This document shows, piece after piece, positions 34,849 through 43,875 of a stretch of DNA of 64,000 nt. Within the stretch, counting starts at the first letter, position 1, and every line of letters begins with the position of its first letter. This DNA is from Thalassotalea_H sp040779345. Lineage in GTDB: Bacteria; Pseudomonadota; Gammaproteobacteria; Enterobacterales; Alteromonadaceae. Under the pieces are notes generated by a model, which saw nothing but the letters and a program-made list of their open reading frames with translations, ran no database searches and was not told the origin of the DNA. The stretch lies in the NCBI GenBank assembly GCA_040779345.1, contig JBFONU010000003.1:62001-126000 (forward strand), given 5' to 3'. Position numbers and translations under genes: made by a program.

Positions 34849-35074
34849 TAGCTTCAGACAAATCATGAGTTCCTGCGTCCATGCAGGCAATAACGCGGTC
34901 TCATGATGCTAAATAGCAAATATGAATAAGTTATCGCGAATTAATAGCAGAACCCAAACACTTGTAACGATACAGTAGGCTTTAAAGAAAGCACCACAGA
35001 GAAATAATTCCATTGAATCAGTCATTTCAATGAAAATTAGCACATTCCCACCAACTAACGACAAGGCAATGACA
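34849..35074. other. Intergenic region, leader of the DsbA-like gene
   Basis: About 225 bases with no gene. The first 60 hold nested inverted repeats belonging to the repeat mosaic; the rest is AT-rich and contains the untranslated leader. I see no FNR-type site here, so the DsbA-like gene is probably not part of the denitrification regulon. Confidence 0.45.
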
Positions 35075-35725
35075 ATGAATAAACCGATTATTGTAGAATA
35101 TTATACTGACGTTTTATGTGTTTGGGCCTGGATTTCACAACAGCGAATAGCACGATTACAGCAAGCGCTTGGGGCAGAAGTTGACATTCAGTTTCGCTAC
35201 GTGGACGTATTTGGCGATACTCAAACAAAAATGCAAAAACAATGGTTTGATAGAGGGCTCTACCAGGGGTTTTCTGAGCATGTGCGTCATTGTGCTAACC
35301 AATATCCTGAAGCACAAGTTAATCCTACTATTTGGTCTGAAGTTCAACCGACAACATCCACCAATGCTCATTTAGTGCTAAAAGCGATTGAACTTGCCTA
35401 CTCCTCTCAAAAAAGTAGTGAAATGGCGTTGGTATTTCGACAAGCGTTTTATACAAATGCATTAGATATCAGTGATTTAAATATATTAAATCAATTACTA
35501 ATACAGAAAAATTTAGATGCTACGCTGATTAAAAGCCATATCGATAATGGGACAGCCATTGCTGCATTAATGGCGGATTATCAAGAAGCCAAACAACAAG
35601 CATTAAAAGGTAGTCCAACCTATATTATTGATAACGGCCGACAAGTTTTATATGGCAATGTAAGTTATTCGGTATTACTTGCTAATGTGAAAGCGCATTT
35701 AGTTTCAGAAAGTGCTTTGACTTAG
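35075..35725 (+). CDS. DsbA-family thioredoxin-fold protein (HCCA isomerase/FrnE-like)
   Basis: 216 residues from the ATG at 35075; another ATG two codons earlier and one at 35030 are possible, with AAGG eight bases before 35075. The fold family is seen in IIVEYYTDVLCVWAWISQQRIARL at the N-terminus and the cis-Pro region KGSPTYIIDNGRQVLYGNVSY near the end. The usual CPWC or SPYS active site is replaced by CVWA, leaving a single cysteine, so disulfide exchange of the classical kind is unlikely. It is cytoplasmic with no signal peptide. Possibly a glutathione-dependent isomerase; substrate unknown. Confidence 0.75.
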   Translation: MNKPIIVEYYTDVLCVWAWISQQRIARLQQALGAEVDIQFRYVDVFGDTQTKMQKQWFDRGLYQGFSEHVRHCANQYPEAQVNPTIWSEVQPTTSTNAHLVLKAIELAYSSQKSSEMALVFRQAFYTNALDISDLNILNQLLIQKNLDATLIKSHIDNGTAIAALMADYQEAKQQALKGSPTYIIDNGRQVLYGNVSYSVLLANVKAHLVSESALT

Positions 35726-35765
35726 CCGTAATGAGCAAAATATAGATAGGTAGTGATGAGCAAAT

Positions 35766-35807
35766 ATCTCTTACAACAATCGTTAATATTGTTGTAAGAG
35801 ATTTTTT
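35766..35807 (+). terminator. Intrinsic terminator of the DsbA-like gene
   Basis: A 15-bp perfect stem (35766-35780 with 35788-35802, 7-nt loop) running into six T. It also separates the convergent esterase gene ending at 35877. Confidence 0.9.
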
Positions 35808-35876
35808 GATTAACTTTACTGACAAAAACTAATATTAAAATCAACTCACCTTAACTATTTAGGTTGATGATGATAT

Positions 35877-36551
35877 TTATGCCATTAATCTTTTTTGTAA
35901 CCACACAGAAATATCAGTTAACTGCTCGGGCAATACACTGTGGGGCATTTGATAACTTTGCCATTCAACCTGATAACCCGCATTGTTAAGTAATGCATGT
36001 GCCATTTTCCCCGCGCTCAATGGTACAACATCATCTTGTTCACCATGATTTTGCATGATTGGCGTGCTCGCATTGGCAGACGTTAAGTTATCAGGTAATT
36101 TATCGGCATTGGGTAAATAGCATGATAAGGCTAATAACCCCGCTAATTTTTCTGGGTATCGAAGACCGGTAAATAAGCTCACCACGCCTCCTTGACTAAA
36201 ACCAGCCAGCACAATATTTTTCGCGGGAATGCCTGCATCAATTTGTTCTTCAATAAGTGCATGCACTAATTGCTCAGATTCAAGTACGCCTTTCATATCT
36301 GCACGGTTATGCAGATCCATACTTTTAATATCATACCAAGAGCGCATGACATACCCTTGGTTAATTGTTACCGCTTGCTCAGGTGCATGAGGAAAAACAA
36401 AGCGAATGCTATGATCGGTTGGCAAGCCCAACATAGGTACTACAGGTGCAAACCCTTCACCTGAGTCCCCTAAGCCATGAAGCCAAATAACACATGAAGT
36501 TGCGACTGTTTTTGGCTCAATGGTAATGTTATCTAAACGGTTTACAGACAT
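35877..36551 (-). CDS. Carboxylesterase/phospholipase, alpha/beta hydrolase
   Basis: 224 residues of the Abhydrolase_2 family (EstB, acyl-protein thioesterase-like). The catalytic serine is in GFSQGGVVSLF, preceded by the oxyanion-region VIWLHGLGDSGEGF; the Asp lies in HGEQDDVVPL and the His in YQMPHSVLPEQ. There is no signal peptide, so it is cytoplasmic. It hydrolyses short-chain esters or lysolipids in characterised relatives. It stands alone and is divergent from the polyferredoxin gene. Confidence 0.9.
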   Translation of the reverse strand: MSVNRLDNITIEPKTVATSCVIWLHGLGDSGEGFAPVVPMLGLPTDHSIRFVFPHAPEQAVTINQGYVMRSWYDIKSMDLHNRADMKGVLESEQLVHALIEEQIDAGIPAKNIVLAGFSQGGVVSLFTGLRYPEKLAGLLALSCYLPNADKLPDNLTSANASTPIMQNHGEQDDVVPLSAGKMAHALLNNAGYQVEWQSYQMPHSVLPEQLTDISVWLQKRLMA

Positions 36552-36626
36552 CTTTTTTATACTGACTAAAATAAATTTCGCTCATAATAACAGTCAACGG
36601 TGATAATCAAAACATCATTACTTTAC

Positions 36627-36668
36627 ATGATCTAGATTAATACCCTTTCCCCGATTGAGAGGTACACT
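36627..36668 (+). promoter_or_regulatory. FNR/DNR-like promoter of the polyferredoxin-cupredoxin unit
   Basis: ATGAT-CTAG-ATTAA (36627-36640) matches the consensus at 8 of 10 positions and is centred at 36633.5. A -10-like TACACT at 36663-36668 predicts a start at about 36675, 41.5 bases downstream of the centre. The leader to the ATG is about 32 bases. Confidence 0.5.
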
Positions 36669-36706
36669 AAAATAAACTAAATCCAACTAAACCGCATGTA
36701 AATACC

Positions 36707-37660
36707 ATGGCATTACAAGGCTACAGAATAACAGCAAAGGTCGCATTCTTTCTCTTATTTCTTTTTGCTCCACTGCTCAATATCTTTCGATTTGACTTAG
36801 AGCTTGGTCACTTTATTATTTTTGGTCAAGCATGGACCATTAGTATCGACTCAATTCTCCATGGCGGTGGAGATAGCGTCGATGCTGCCATAAAAATATT
36901 TTCTCGTGTGTTAATACCCGGAATATTATTTGTTGCCATTTGCTTTATCTTGATTTGGAAATATGGTCGTATTTATTGCGGCTGGTTATGCCCGCATTTT
37001 TCGGTGGTTGAACTCATCAACGACCTTATGATGAAACAGCTTAACCGGGTAACCTTATGGGAAAAAGCCAGTAAAAAAACCAATGGATTATTACCTAGAG
37101 CCATTGTTGCTATTGCAGCGATTAGCATGGCCTTTATTTGGGCAGTCGGGTTATTAAGTTATTTACTTAACCCCATGCAGTTATTAAATGAATTAGTGAC
37201 CTTAAATTTAGGGTTTGGTTCGACCATTTTTATCACTGCAGCCACCTTAGTATTTTCTGCTGACTTTATTTTTGCTCGGCATTTATTTTGTAAATATGGC
37301 TGTGCTTTAGGTTTGTTTCAAAGTTTAATTTGGATGGCGAATCAAAAAGCCATGGTGATAAAATTTGATCGTAAACGTGCGAAAGCTTGTAGAGAGTGTA
37401 GCTTGCACACAATAAATAAACCTTGCGATCAGGCTTGCCCAATGCGCCTACCAACACGTAATATGAAACGAGCTAAGTTTACTTGCACACAATGTGTCCA
37501 ATGTGTTTCAGCTTGCACCGAGGTTCAAAAAGATAATCCACAAGGTAGTTTGCTCAAATGGGTAAATGGCGATGAAGCAATTGAAGTTGACAGACCGGCA
37601 GGTAAATTCAAGCAAGCACAACAAAAACTTGGCGAAATTGACATCAAAGAAATTAAATAA
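36707..37660 (+). CDS. NapH/CcoG-like membrane polyferredoxin
   Basis: 317 residues with about five membrane helices (near 13-30, 68-88, 128-152, 168-190). Two short cysteine motifs typical of NapH/NosR/CcoG are present: CGWLCP (Cys91, Cys95) and FCKYGC around residue 200. The cytoplasmic C-terminus has two ferredoxin-like cysteine sets (CRECSLHTINKPCDQACP and CTQCVQCVSACTEV). It probably takes electrons from quinol or a cytoplasmic donor and passes them towards the periplasm. A cupredoxin gene follows 13 bases later, a likely acceptor. It is not NosR because the FMN domain is missing. Confidence 0.8.
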   Translation: MALQGYRITAKVAFFLLFLFAPLLNIFRFDLELGHFIIFGQAWTISIDSILHGGGDSVDAAIKIFSRVLIPGILFVAICFILIWKYGRIYCGWLCPHFSVVELINDLMMKQLNRVTLWEKASKKTNGLLPRAIVAIAAISMAFIWAVGLLSYLLNPMQLLNELVTLNLGFGSTIFITAATLVFSADFIFARHLFCKYGCALGLFQSLIWMANQKAMVIKFDRKRAKACRECSLHTINKPCDQACPMRLPTRNMKRAKFTCTQCVQCVSACTEVQKDNPQGSLLKWVNGDEAIEVDRPAGKFKQAQQKLGEIDIKEIK

Positions 37661-37673
37661 TTAGGGATGAAAA

Positions 37674-38009
37674 ATGACTGATAAAACATTAACTATCAAA
37701 GCAAAATACTTATTCACTTTTATCTTACTAATACTAAGTGTTAATGCTTTTGCAAAAGATGTCGTTGTTGAAATTTATAAAAAGAAATTTATCCCCGCAC
37801 ACATCACCATTGAAAAAGGCGATACGGTAATTTGGAAAAACATTGAAAAACGTCAATACCATAATGTTTGGTTCAAGCAGTTTGATAAAGAAGAGCCCGA
37901 CTACTTCTTCCCAGATGAAAGCTATCAACGTACGTTTAGTGACAGTGGCGAATTTCCGTATGAATGCGGCCCTCACCCTAAGATGACAGGCGTAGTTACC
38001 GTATTATAA
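37674..38009 (+). CDS. Type I copper cupredoxin (amicyanin/plastocyanin-like)
   Basis: 111 residues: a signal peptide ending NAFA (about residue 27) and one cupredoxin domain. All four copper ligands are visible: His63 (YHNVWF), Cys98, His101 and Met104 (CGPHPKM), with the short C-x2-H-x2-M loop of amicyanin and plastocyanin. It is a soluble periplasmic electron carrier. Because nirM is absent and this gene is in the same predicted FNR/DNR-controlled unit as a polyferredoxin, it may deliver electrons to NirS (inference). Confidence 0.88.
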   Translation: MTDKTLTIKAKYLFTFILLILSVNAFAKDVVVEIYKKKFIPAHITIEKGDTVIWKNIEKRQYHNVWFKQFDKEEPDYFFPDESYQRTFSDSGEFPYECGPHPKMTGVVTVL

Positions 38010-38106
38010 TATAGCTCGTTTTACGACATGATGAGCTGTCGACATTCGGCCCTATTCAACACAAAAGTCACTTGTTAAAACACATTACCCAGCCTATTCT
38101 TTATTT

Positions 38107-38986
38107 ATGTTACAGATAAATACTAGGTTCAATGTGAAATATCTGTTTTTCTTTCTTTTTTATCCCGTACTTTTAGGTACTGCTTTGGCTAAAACTGAAA
38201 TTGTTTGGATGACAGACGATAAACGTGATCTACAAGAACTACTTTTAGAGAGACACAATTCTATCGGATTAGATACCATTAATTTAGTATTAAACAATTT
38301 GCAAGCATATAAAATTGAATTGCAATATGCCTCCCTTTCTCGCATCGACAGAGAGTTACAAACTAAAAAAAATGCCTGTGTCGGCAATCGATTAAAAACA
38401 TCAGAAAGATTAAAAGACAACCTGTTTAGTTTGCCAGTAAATATCCATCCAAGTTTAAGGTTATATTACTTAAAAGATAATATTCGATTACCTAAAAGCA
38501 TTCTTAATTCACAACAACAATTAATTTCATTAAATGCATTATTTGAGCACTTCCCAGATAAAATTATTGGTAAAGAAAAAAATCGCTCATTCGGCCCTTT
38601 AATTGACAAACAACTTTCAACAATTGACCACAGCAATATTGCTAATCACGTGGGCGTTAATCGTTACAATGCAATCAGTCGGTTGTTTTTTTAAAAAGAA
38701 TATTGATTTTATTATTGATTTCCCGACACAATTTATTGCTAAGGTTATCCAAAACAAACAACAAAATAATATTGGTTCAATTGAAATTGAAGGTGTAAAA
38801 GAATTTTTTGTCAGTCATATTGCCTGTAACAAATCATGTATTGGGGAAGCGTTTATTGAAAGTGTTAACGCAATTTTAAAAACTCAATACCAATCAGAAG
38901 CCTTTTATCAAGCACATAGTCGCTATTTAATGAAAGATGAATTACCCAATTTTAAGAGTAAATTTCACGCCGTATTTAACCACTAA
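38107..38986 (+). pseudogene. Frameshifted periplasmic solute-binding-like protein
   Basis: Two overlapping frames read as one protein of about 290 residues. The first (38107-38694) has a signal peptide (ending ALAK), TEIVWMTDD and SLRLYYLKDNIRLP, features of the TIGR02285-type ABC substrate-binding-like family. It ends in a run of seven T at 38687-38693. Removing one T joins it to KKNIDFIIDFPTQF in the second frame, which continues to 38986. Whether this is a true frameshift mutation, a sequencing error in the homopolymer or slippage-corrected expression cannot be told here. Confidence 0.6.
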
Positions 38987-39189
38987 AACATTGATTATTG
39001 CCTTTTCACAATAAATATTAAAACACTATCAACAAAAAACGCCGAAAAACTTGTTACACAATAACCATCTACAAATACCTTCAACAAAACCAGTAAAAAT
39101 ATCTCTGCTTTTAACATTGCAATGCAAATAATATTGGGTATCATGCGCGACCTTATTTTGTATATTCGTGCTGGAGCTTTAAAAGTTCA

Positions 39190-40377
39190 ATGAGAAAGTT
39201 GTTATCTTCCCCTGTAAAAATGCCCTTATCTGAAAGCGATAATTTTGTTTATCAAAATGTTTTAAAGTTTGTGCCTGAATTAAGCTTAAATTTAATGGCT
39301 ATCAAGGTGAATGAACGGCCTGAAGACTTTTTGGGTTGGTGTCATGAGCTATTAAGATTATGCCGTGAAGACCTCAATATGGATTTATTAGAGCCAGAAC
39401 AACTTCGTCCATTAAAGAAACTACAAGACACCTTAGAAGCAAGCATCAGCCGCTCACAAGTAAACATGACACGCATTGCACCATGGCCAATATTCTTCGA
39501 TTATATCAACCGGCAACGTGTTATTCATGCATTAGATGAACGTTTAAAATTACTCAATCATATCGAGGAAATTCGTACACAGCCTTTAGCTGAAATGATC
39601 GAGGAAGACCGATTAGCGTTTTCAGGAAAACACAGTAGTAAACATGATGTGAGTGTTTATGATTTTGATGTTGAATGGTTCGCTTCAACTAAAAGCGCCA
39701 AGGTTTTCCATACTTTATTAGCACAAAAAGCCGATGCGTTTGATCACGCATTAAACTGCATCCCATTAGAGGGGGATGTTACTCCAGAAGAGTACAACAA
39801 CTTTGTAAGCGCTTACCAACAAATATTTTCATCCTACACAACCGATAAGCCGTCAGGTGAAAAAGCGCCACTAGCGCCCGCAACGCGTTTATTAGCCATG
39901 CGCAGACCTGACCAATTTATTGCACTTACCAATAATAAAATCGATATTTTATGCCAAGGTTTTTCAATCGCTAAATTTAACAATGTTGATTTTACTTCAT
40001 ACTGGCAAGATATGATCGGCACAATAAGAACCTGTGCATGGTGGCATCAAAGTGAACCAGAAAATAATGACGAATTAGTCTTGTGGAAAAACCGAGCAAT
40101 ACTCATTGATATTTTCTTATTTGCCGATGAAAACTTAGCAGAAAACTCTAACTTCATTCGCTTACGCGATAAAGCGTTAAATACCCCCGTAAAGAGCGCA
40201 ACAAGCATTGCCAAAAAGCGCACGAAAGCGTCGGCAGAAATGTTGGTTGATAAAGCGTTAGAAAATGAAGAATTACCTGAGTATATGCTAAACAAACGCG
40301 ATTCATTGGTAAACCAAGTAAAAGATGGCAAGAGTGTTGAACAAGCAATTGGTCTGATGAGAGCTATTTTCGGTTAA
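39190..40377 (+). CDS. Large conserved-looking hypothetical protein
   Basis: 395 residues, soluble, mostly helical, without signal peptide or membrane helix. The stretch PATRLLAMRRPDQFIALTNN followed by DFTSYWQDMIGTIRTCAWW (about 230-285) looks like a conserved core. The last 55 residues are Lys/Ala-rich (SIAKKRTKASAEMLVDKALENEELPEYML) and could be a helical tail. I do not recognise a family. It is transcribed alone between the frameshifted gene and the metal-efflux block. The start could be the ATG at 39190 or at 39220. Confidence 0.6.
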   Translation: MRKLLSSPVKMPLSESDNFVYQNVLKFVPELSLNLMAIKVNERPEDFLGWCHELLRLCREDLNMDLLEPEQLRPLKKLQDTLEASISRSQVNMTRIAPWPIFFDYINRQRVIHALDERLKLLNHIEEIRTQPLAEMIEEDRLAFSGKHSSKHDVSVYDFDVEWFASTKSAKVFHTLLAQKADAFDHALNCIPLEGDVTPEEYNNFVSAYQQIFSSYTTDKPSGEKAPLAPATRLLAMRRPDQFIALTNNKIDILCQGFSIAKFNNVDFTSYWQDMIGTIRTCAWWHQSEPENNDELVLWKNRAILIDIFLFADENLAENSNFIRLRDKALNTPVKSATSIAKKRTKASAEMLVDKALENEELPEYMLNKRDSLVNQVKDGKSVEQAIGLMRAIFG

Positions 40378-40537
40378 AACCAAAGGTTATGTAACTGCCT
40401 TTACTGAGTAATTAATCAAGTCAGCTTTGATACGATAGCGGACATTAGCCACAGATGTAAAGATGCCGCATAGATTGATTAAAAATATTACAAATTAATC
40501 AGGTAACCTAACTGAAAAAAGGCTACTAATATAATCA

Positions 40538-40563
40538 TTCACACTTTTCAACAAAAGTGTGAA
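40538..40563. terminator. Hairpin between convergent units
   Basis: An 11-bp perfect stem (40538-40548 with 40553-40563, 4-nt loop CAAC) in the 286-base gap between the hypothetical gene (stop 40377) and cusA-like gene (stop 40664). There is no clear T run on either side. The rest of this gap shows nothing recognisable. Confidence 0.5.
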
Positions 40564-40663
40564 TTCAAACATAAGTTGTTATATCTTCTACAATGAAATA
40601 AAGACTACGAGCTTCCTCAAATAACTAAAATCATATAATACAGTAAGCTAAATTTGATTTTAT

Positions 40664-43600
40664 TTATTGATTTAACTCTTCAATTTTCGCTTTTGAAAAC
40701 CACCTAAATAAAACAGGTAGTACAAATAAAGTTAATAAAGTCGCTGTCACTAACCCTCCGACAATTACACTTGCAAGTGGCCTCTGGATCTCAGCACCGA
40801 CACCATCAGACATCAGCATAGGTATTAGCCCAAGTGCAGAGGTAATCGCTGTCATAAGTACAGGGCGTAAACGGGAAGTTGCTCCCTCAAAAATAGCTTT
40901 TGAAGTTTCTAGCCCGTCTTTTATTCGTTGGTTGATGCTCTCAACCATGACAACGCCATTTAGTACGGCTACACCAAACAAAGTAATAAAACCTACTGAA
41001 CTAGGAACAGATATATATTGGCCAGACAAATATAAAGAAAACACACCACCAATTACTGCAAGTGGTACATTCACTAATATCAACATAGCCTGCCCAACTG
41101 AGCCAAATGCGAAGTAAAGTAATAAAGCGATTAATGCCAGAGACAATGGTACAACTATTGATAGCCTTTTCTGTGCTCTTTGCAGGCTTTCAAACTGACC
41201 ACCAATAGCGACAAAATACCCAGCAGGTAAATCAACTTTCTCAGCTATCACCTTTCTTATATCTGCAACTACACTGCCCATATCACGGCCTTGAACATTC
41301 ACCTGGATAACAACTCGTCTTTGTACATCGTCTCTCCTCACTTGCGGTGGCCCAGACTCAAATGAAACGGTTGCAACATCGCCTAGACGAACCCAAGCAC
41401 CTGTTGGTGATTGAATTCTAATATCAGCAATAGCTTCTTTGTTCTTACGATATTCCTCTTCTATACGAACATAAATATCATAACGCTCATTACCATTGAT
41501 TATTTGCCCCGCTTCAACACCACCAATGCCATCTCGCACAACTTCCATAATGTCACTCACAGATAGGCCAAAACGCGATAACTCTTGCCTATTAGGTTCA
41601 ATCACTAATTGTGCTTCACCAGAAATTTGCTCAAGCGCTACATCTTTTGCTCCATCGACATCTTTGATAGCCATTTCAATTTCTTGACCTTTAGAAGCAA
41701 GAACATCAAGCTCTGGTCCAAATAGTTTAATTGCCAGTTGAGCTTTAACACCCGATAATAATTCATCAACTCGTGTTGCAATTGGTTGAGAAAAATTAAG
41801 TAAAAGCCCAGGAAATTCTTCTAAAGAACGCTCCATTTTCTCTTGAAGCTCATATCGATTACTTGCACTTGTCCAATCTGATACAGGCTTTAACCCAATA
41901 TAAATTTCTATATTGTTTACAGGCTCAGGATCACCCCCTATCTCAGCCCTTCCTATACGACTTAACGCATAAGTTACCTCAGGAAAAGCCATCAATTTAT
42001 TTTCTAAGATTGGTGCTACTGACAATGCTGTATCGAGACTAGAAGATGGCGCGAGTGTAACTCTCAAGTTGATCGTACCTTCCTCTAATTCAGGCACAAA
42101 CTCAGTGCCTATTTGTGGGATAACTGCTAATGCAGAAACAACTAATGAAATAGATACTATAACAACCACTTTGGTATACTTTAACGCAACGTTCAACCCC
42201 TTTCTATATAACTTGTCCAAGGGTTTAAGTACAAAGCTCTCTCTTTCTTTCACTCCTTTCTTAAAGAGAAATGTCGCTAATGCAGGTACAACAAAAAGCG
42301 CAACAATAATTGCAGAGACAACGGCTAATATTATGCTGATAGCCATAGGTTGAAACAACTTAGCTTCGACCCCTTCAAAGCTAAATAAGGGCATGAATAC
42401 AACCAAAATAATAGAGGCTGCAAAAAACACAGGGCGAGCAACTTCTTTACCTGCCTGTTTCAATCGTAACTCAATACCATGATCATCTGATTCAACGATA
42501 TGGGGATCGATGTCAGAAGTTGGCAAGCGGTTTTTGACATCCTTAAAATGCGTAGGATCTGGTCGATTTAAATGCTTAAACATATTTTCAACCATCACCA
42601 CTGAACCATCTACCAACATACCTATTGCCACGGCTATACCGCCTAACGACATTAAATTAGCAGAAATTCCCCACCAAGCCATAATCATTAATGCGATCCC
42701 AATCGAGATTGGTATTGAGATCAATACAAGGAACGTTGCACGTAAATTCATTAAGAAAAGCGCTAAAACAATGCAGATAAAAATAAAAGCAAGGGTAAGC
42801 GCATCTACTACTGTGTTCACTGCTTTTTCAATCAAATCTGCTTGATCATAAAAAGGTTCAAAACGTACACCTTTTGGTAGTGCTTGCTCAATCAATGGAA
42901 CTCTTGCATTGATGCCATCAATGGTGGCTTTAGTATTTGAACCCATTCTTTTTAAAACAATACCTGAGACGACTTCTCCCAAACTTTCTATCTCTCCATT
43001 TTTTGTTTTGCGGGTCATCGTCACAGCACCTTGGCGAATATCACTACCCATTTCAACTTTGGCGATATCTGAAATGGTAACAACTGTGCCACCTACCGTT
43101 TTAACGGGTACTTGCTTAATGTTATTAATGCCAGCTTCACCACTCTCAAACCAACCTGTACCCCTAATAACTAGCTGCTCTTGTCCTCGATTCATATACC
43201 AACCACCTACGTTGGCATTATTACTATCAAGAGCGTGAACTACATCTTCTTGCGTAAGTTCATAAGACAACAAATTAGAAGGATCAATGTTCACTTGATA
43301 TTGTTTAACATTCCCACCGAACGACAGAACATCCGTAACTCCATCAACAGGCATAATTAGCAATTTCACTATCCAATCATTTAAACTTCTTAACGCCATC
43401 GAGTCATAATTTGCGTCTTCATCTGATATCAGCAAGTATTGAAATACTTGTCCTAGTCCAGAAGTATTTGGTCCCATTTCAGGTATACCAACACCATCAG
43501 GTATTAATTCTTTAGCTGCTTGAAGTCTTTCAAATACAAGCTGTCTAGCAAAGTAAATATCTGTGCCTTCTTTGAAAACAACCGTGACGCCAGATAAGCC

Positions 43601-43864
43601 AGTCTTGGAAATAGACCTTACTTGCTCTACATCGGGTAACGCATACATGACCGCTTCAATTGGGTAAGTAATGAGTTGTTCGACTTCTTCGGCTGCCAGT
43701 CCTGGCGCTTCAGTATTTACAGCAACCTGCACGTTGGTTACATCTGGAAAGGCGTCCAAATTCAGTTTTGGGATCACCATAATGGAGCCGACAATAGTCG
43801 CCACCAACGCTATTAAAATCAAAAGTCGGTTATTGATCGACCAATCAATTATTCTATTAAACAT
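40664..43864 (-). CDS. Heavy-metal efflux RND permease (CusA/CzcA family)
   Basis: 1066 residues, the normal length of HME-type RND pumps, with N-terminal helix, two large periplasmic loops and twelve predicted spans. Landmarks: NLDAFPDVTNVQV near the N-terminus, the helix-4 signature GGIAVAIGMLVDGSVVMVEN, and GTEFVPELEEGTINLR after helix 7. The helix-4 motif is nearer to CusA-type (HME4/5) than to CzcA-type DFG-containing pumps, so monovalent or divalent specificity is unsettled. A proton-driven tripartite exporter with the two genes upstream. Last gene of the metal operon. Confidence 0.93.
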   Translation of the reverse strand: MFNRIIDWSINNRLLILIALVATIVGSIMVIPKLNLDAFPDVTNVQVAVNTEAPGLAAEEVEQLITYPIEAVMYALPDVEQVRSISKTGLSGVTVVFKEGTDIYFARQLVFERLQAAKELIPDGVGIPEMGPNTSGLGQVFQYLLISDEDANYDSMALRSLNDWIVKLLIMPVDGVTDVLSFGGNVKQYQVNIDPSNLLSYELTQEDVVHALDSNNANVGGWYMNRGQEQLVIRGTGWFESGEAGINNIKQVPVKTVGGTVVTISDIAKVEMGSDIRQGAVTMTRKTKNGEIESLGEVVSGIVLKRMGSNTKATIDGINARVPLIEQALPKGVRFEPFYDQADLIEKAVNTVVDALTLAFIFICIVLALFLMNLRATFLVLISIPISIGIALMIMAWWGISANLMSLGGIAVAIGMLVDGSVVMVENMFKHLNRPDPTHFKDVKNRLPTSDIDPHIVESDDHGIELRLKQAGKEVARPVFFAASIILVVFMPLFSFEGVEAKLFQPMAISIILAVVSAIIVALFVVPALATFLFKKGVKERESFVLKPLDKLYRKGLNVALKYTKVVVIVSISLVVSALAVIPQIGTEFVPELEEGTINLRVTLAPSSSLDTALSVAPILENKLMAFPEVTYALSRIGRAEIGGDPEPVNNIEIYIGLKPVSDWTSASNRYELQEKMERSLEEFPGLLLNFSQPIATRVDELLSGVKAQLAIKLFGPELDVLASKGQEIEMAIKDVDGAKDVALEQISGEAQLVIEPNRQELSRFGLSVSDIMEVVRDGIGGVEAGQIINGNERYDIYVRIEEEYRKNKEAIADIRIQSPTGAWVRLGDVATVSFESGPPQVRRDDVQRRVVIQVNVQGRDMGSVVADIRKVIAEKVDLPAGYFVAIGGQFESLQRAQKRLSIVVPLSLALIALLLYFAFGSVGQAMLILVNVPLAVIGGVFSLYLSGQYISVPSSVGFITLFGVAVLNGVVMVESINQRIKDGLETSKAIFEGATSRLRPVLMTAITSALGLIPMLMSDGVGAEIQRPLASVIVGGLVTATLLTLFVLPVLFRWFSKAKIEELNQ

Positions 43865-43875
43865 GCCGATTCTCC

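Noticed and set aside
36707..37660. Assignment of the polyferredoxin as NosR
   Set aside because: It lacks the N-terminal FMN-binding periplasmic domain and is far too short; NapH/CcoG-like fits better, and no nos genes are present.
42069..42353. Plus-strand frames inside the RND permease gene (also 40932, 41496, 42510, 42909, 43671)
   Set aside because: They are antisense shadows of a well-supported gene and have Ile/Thr/Ser-rich compositions typical of such shadows.
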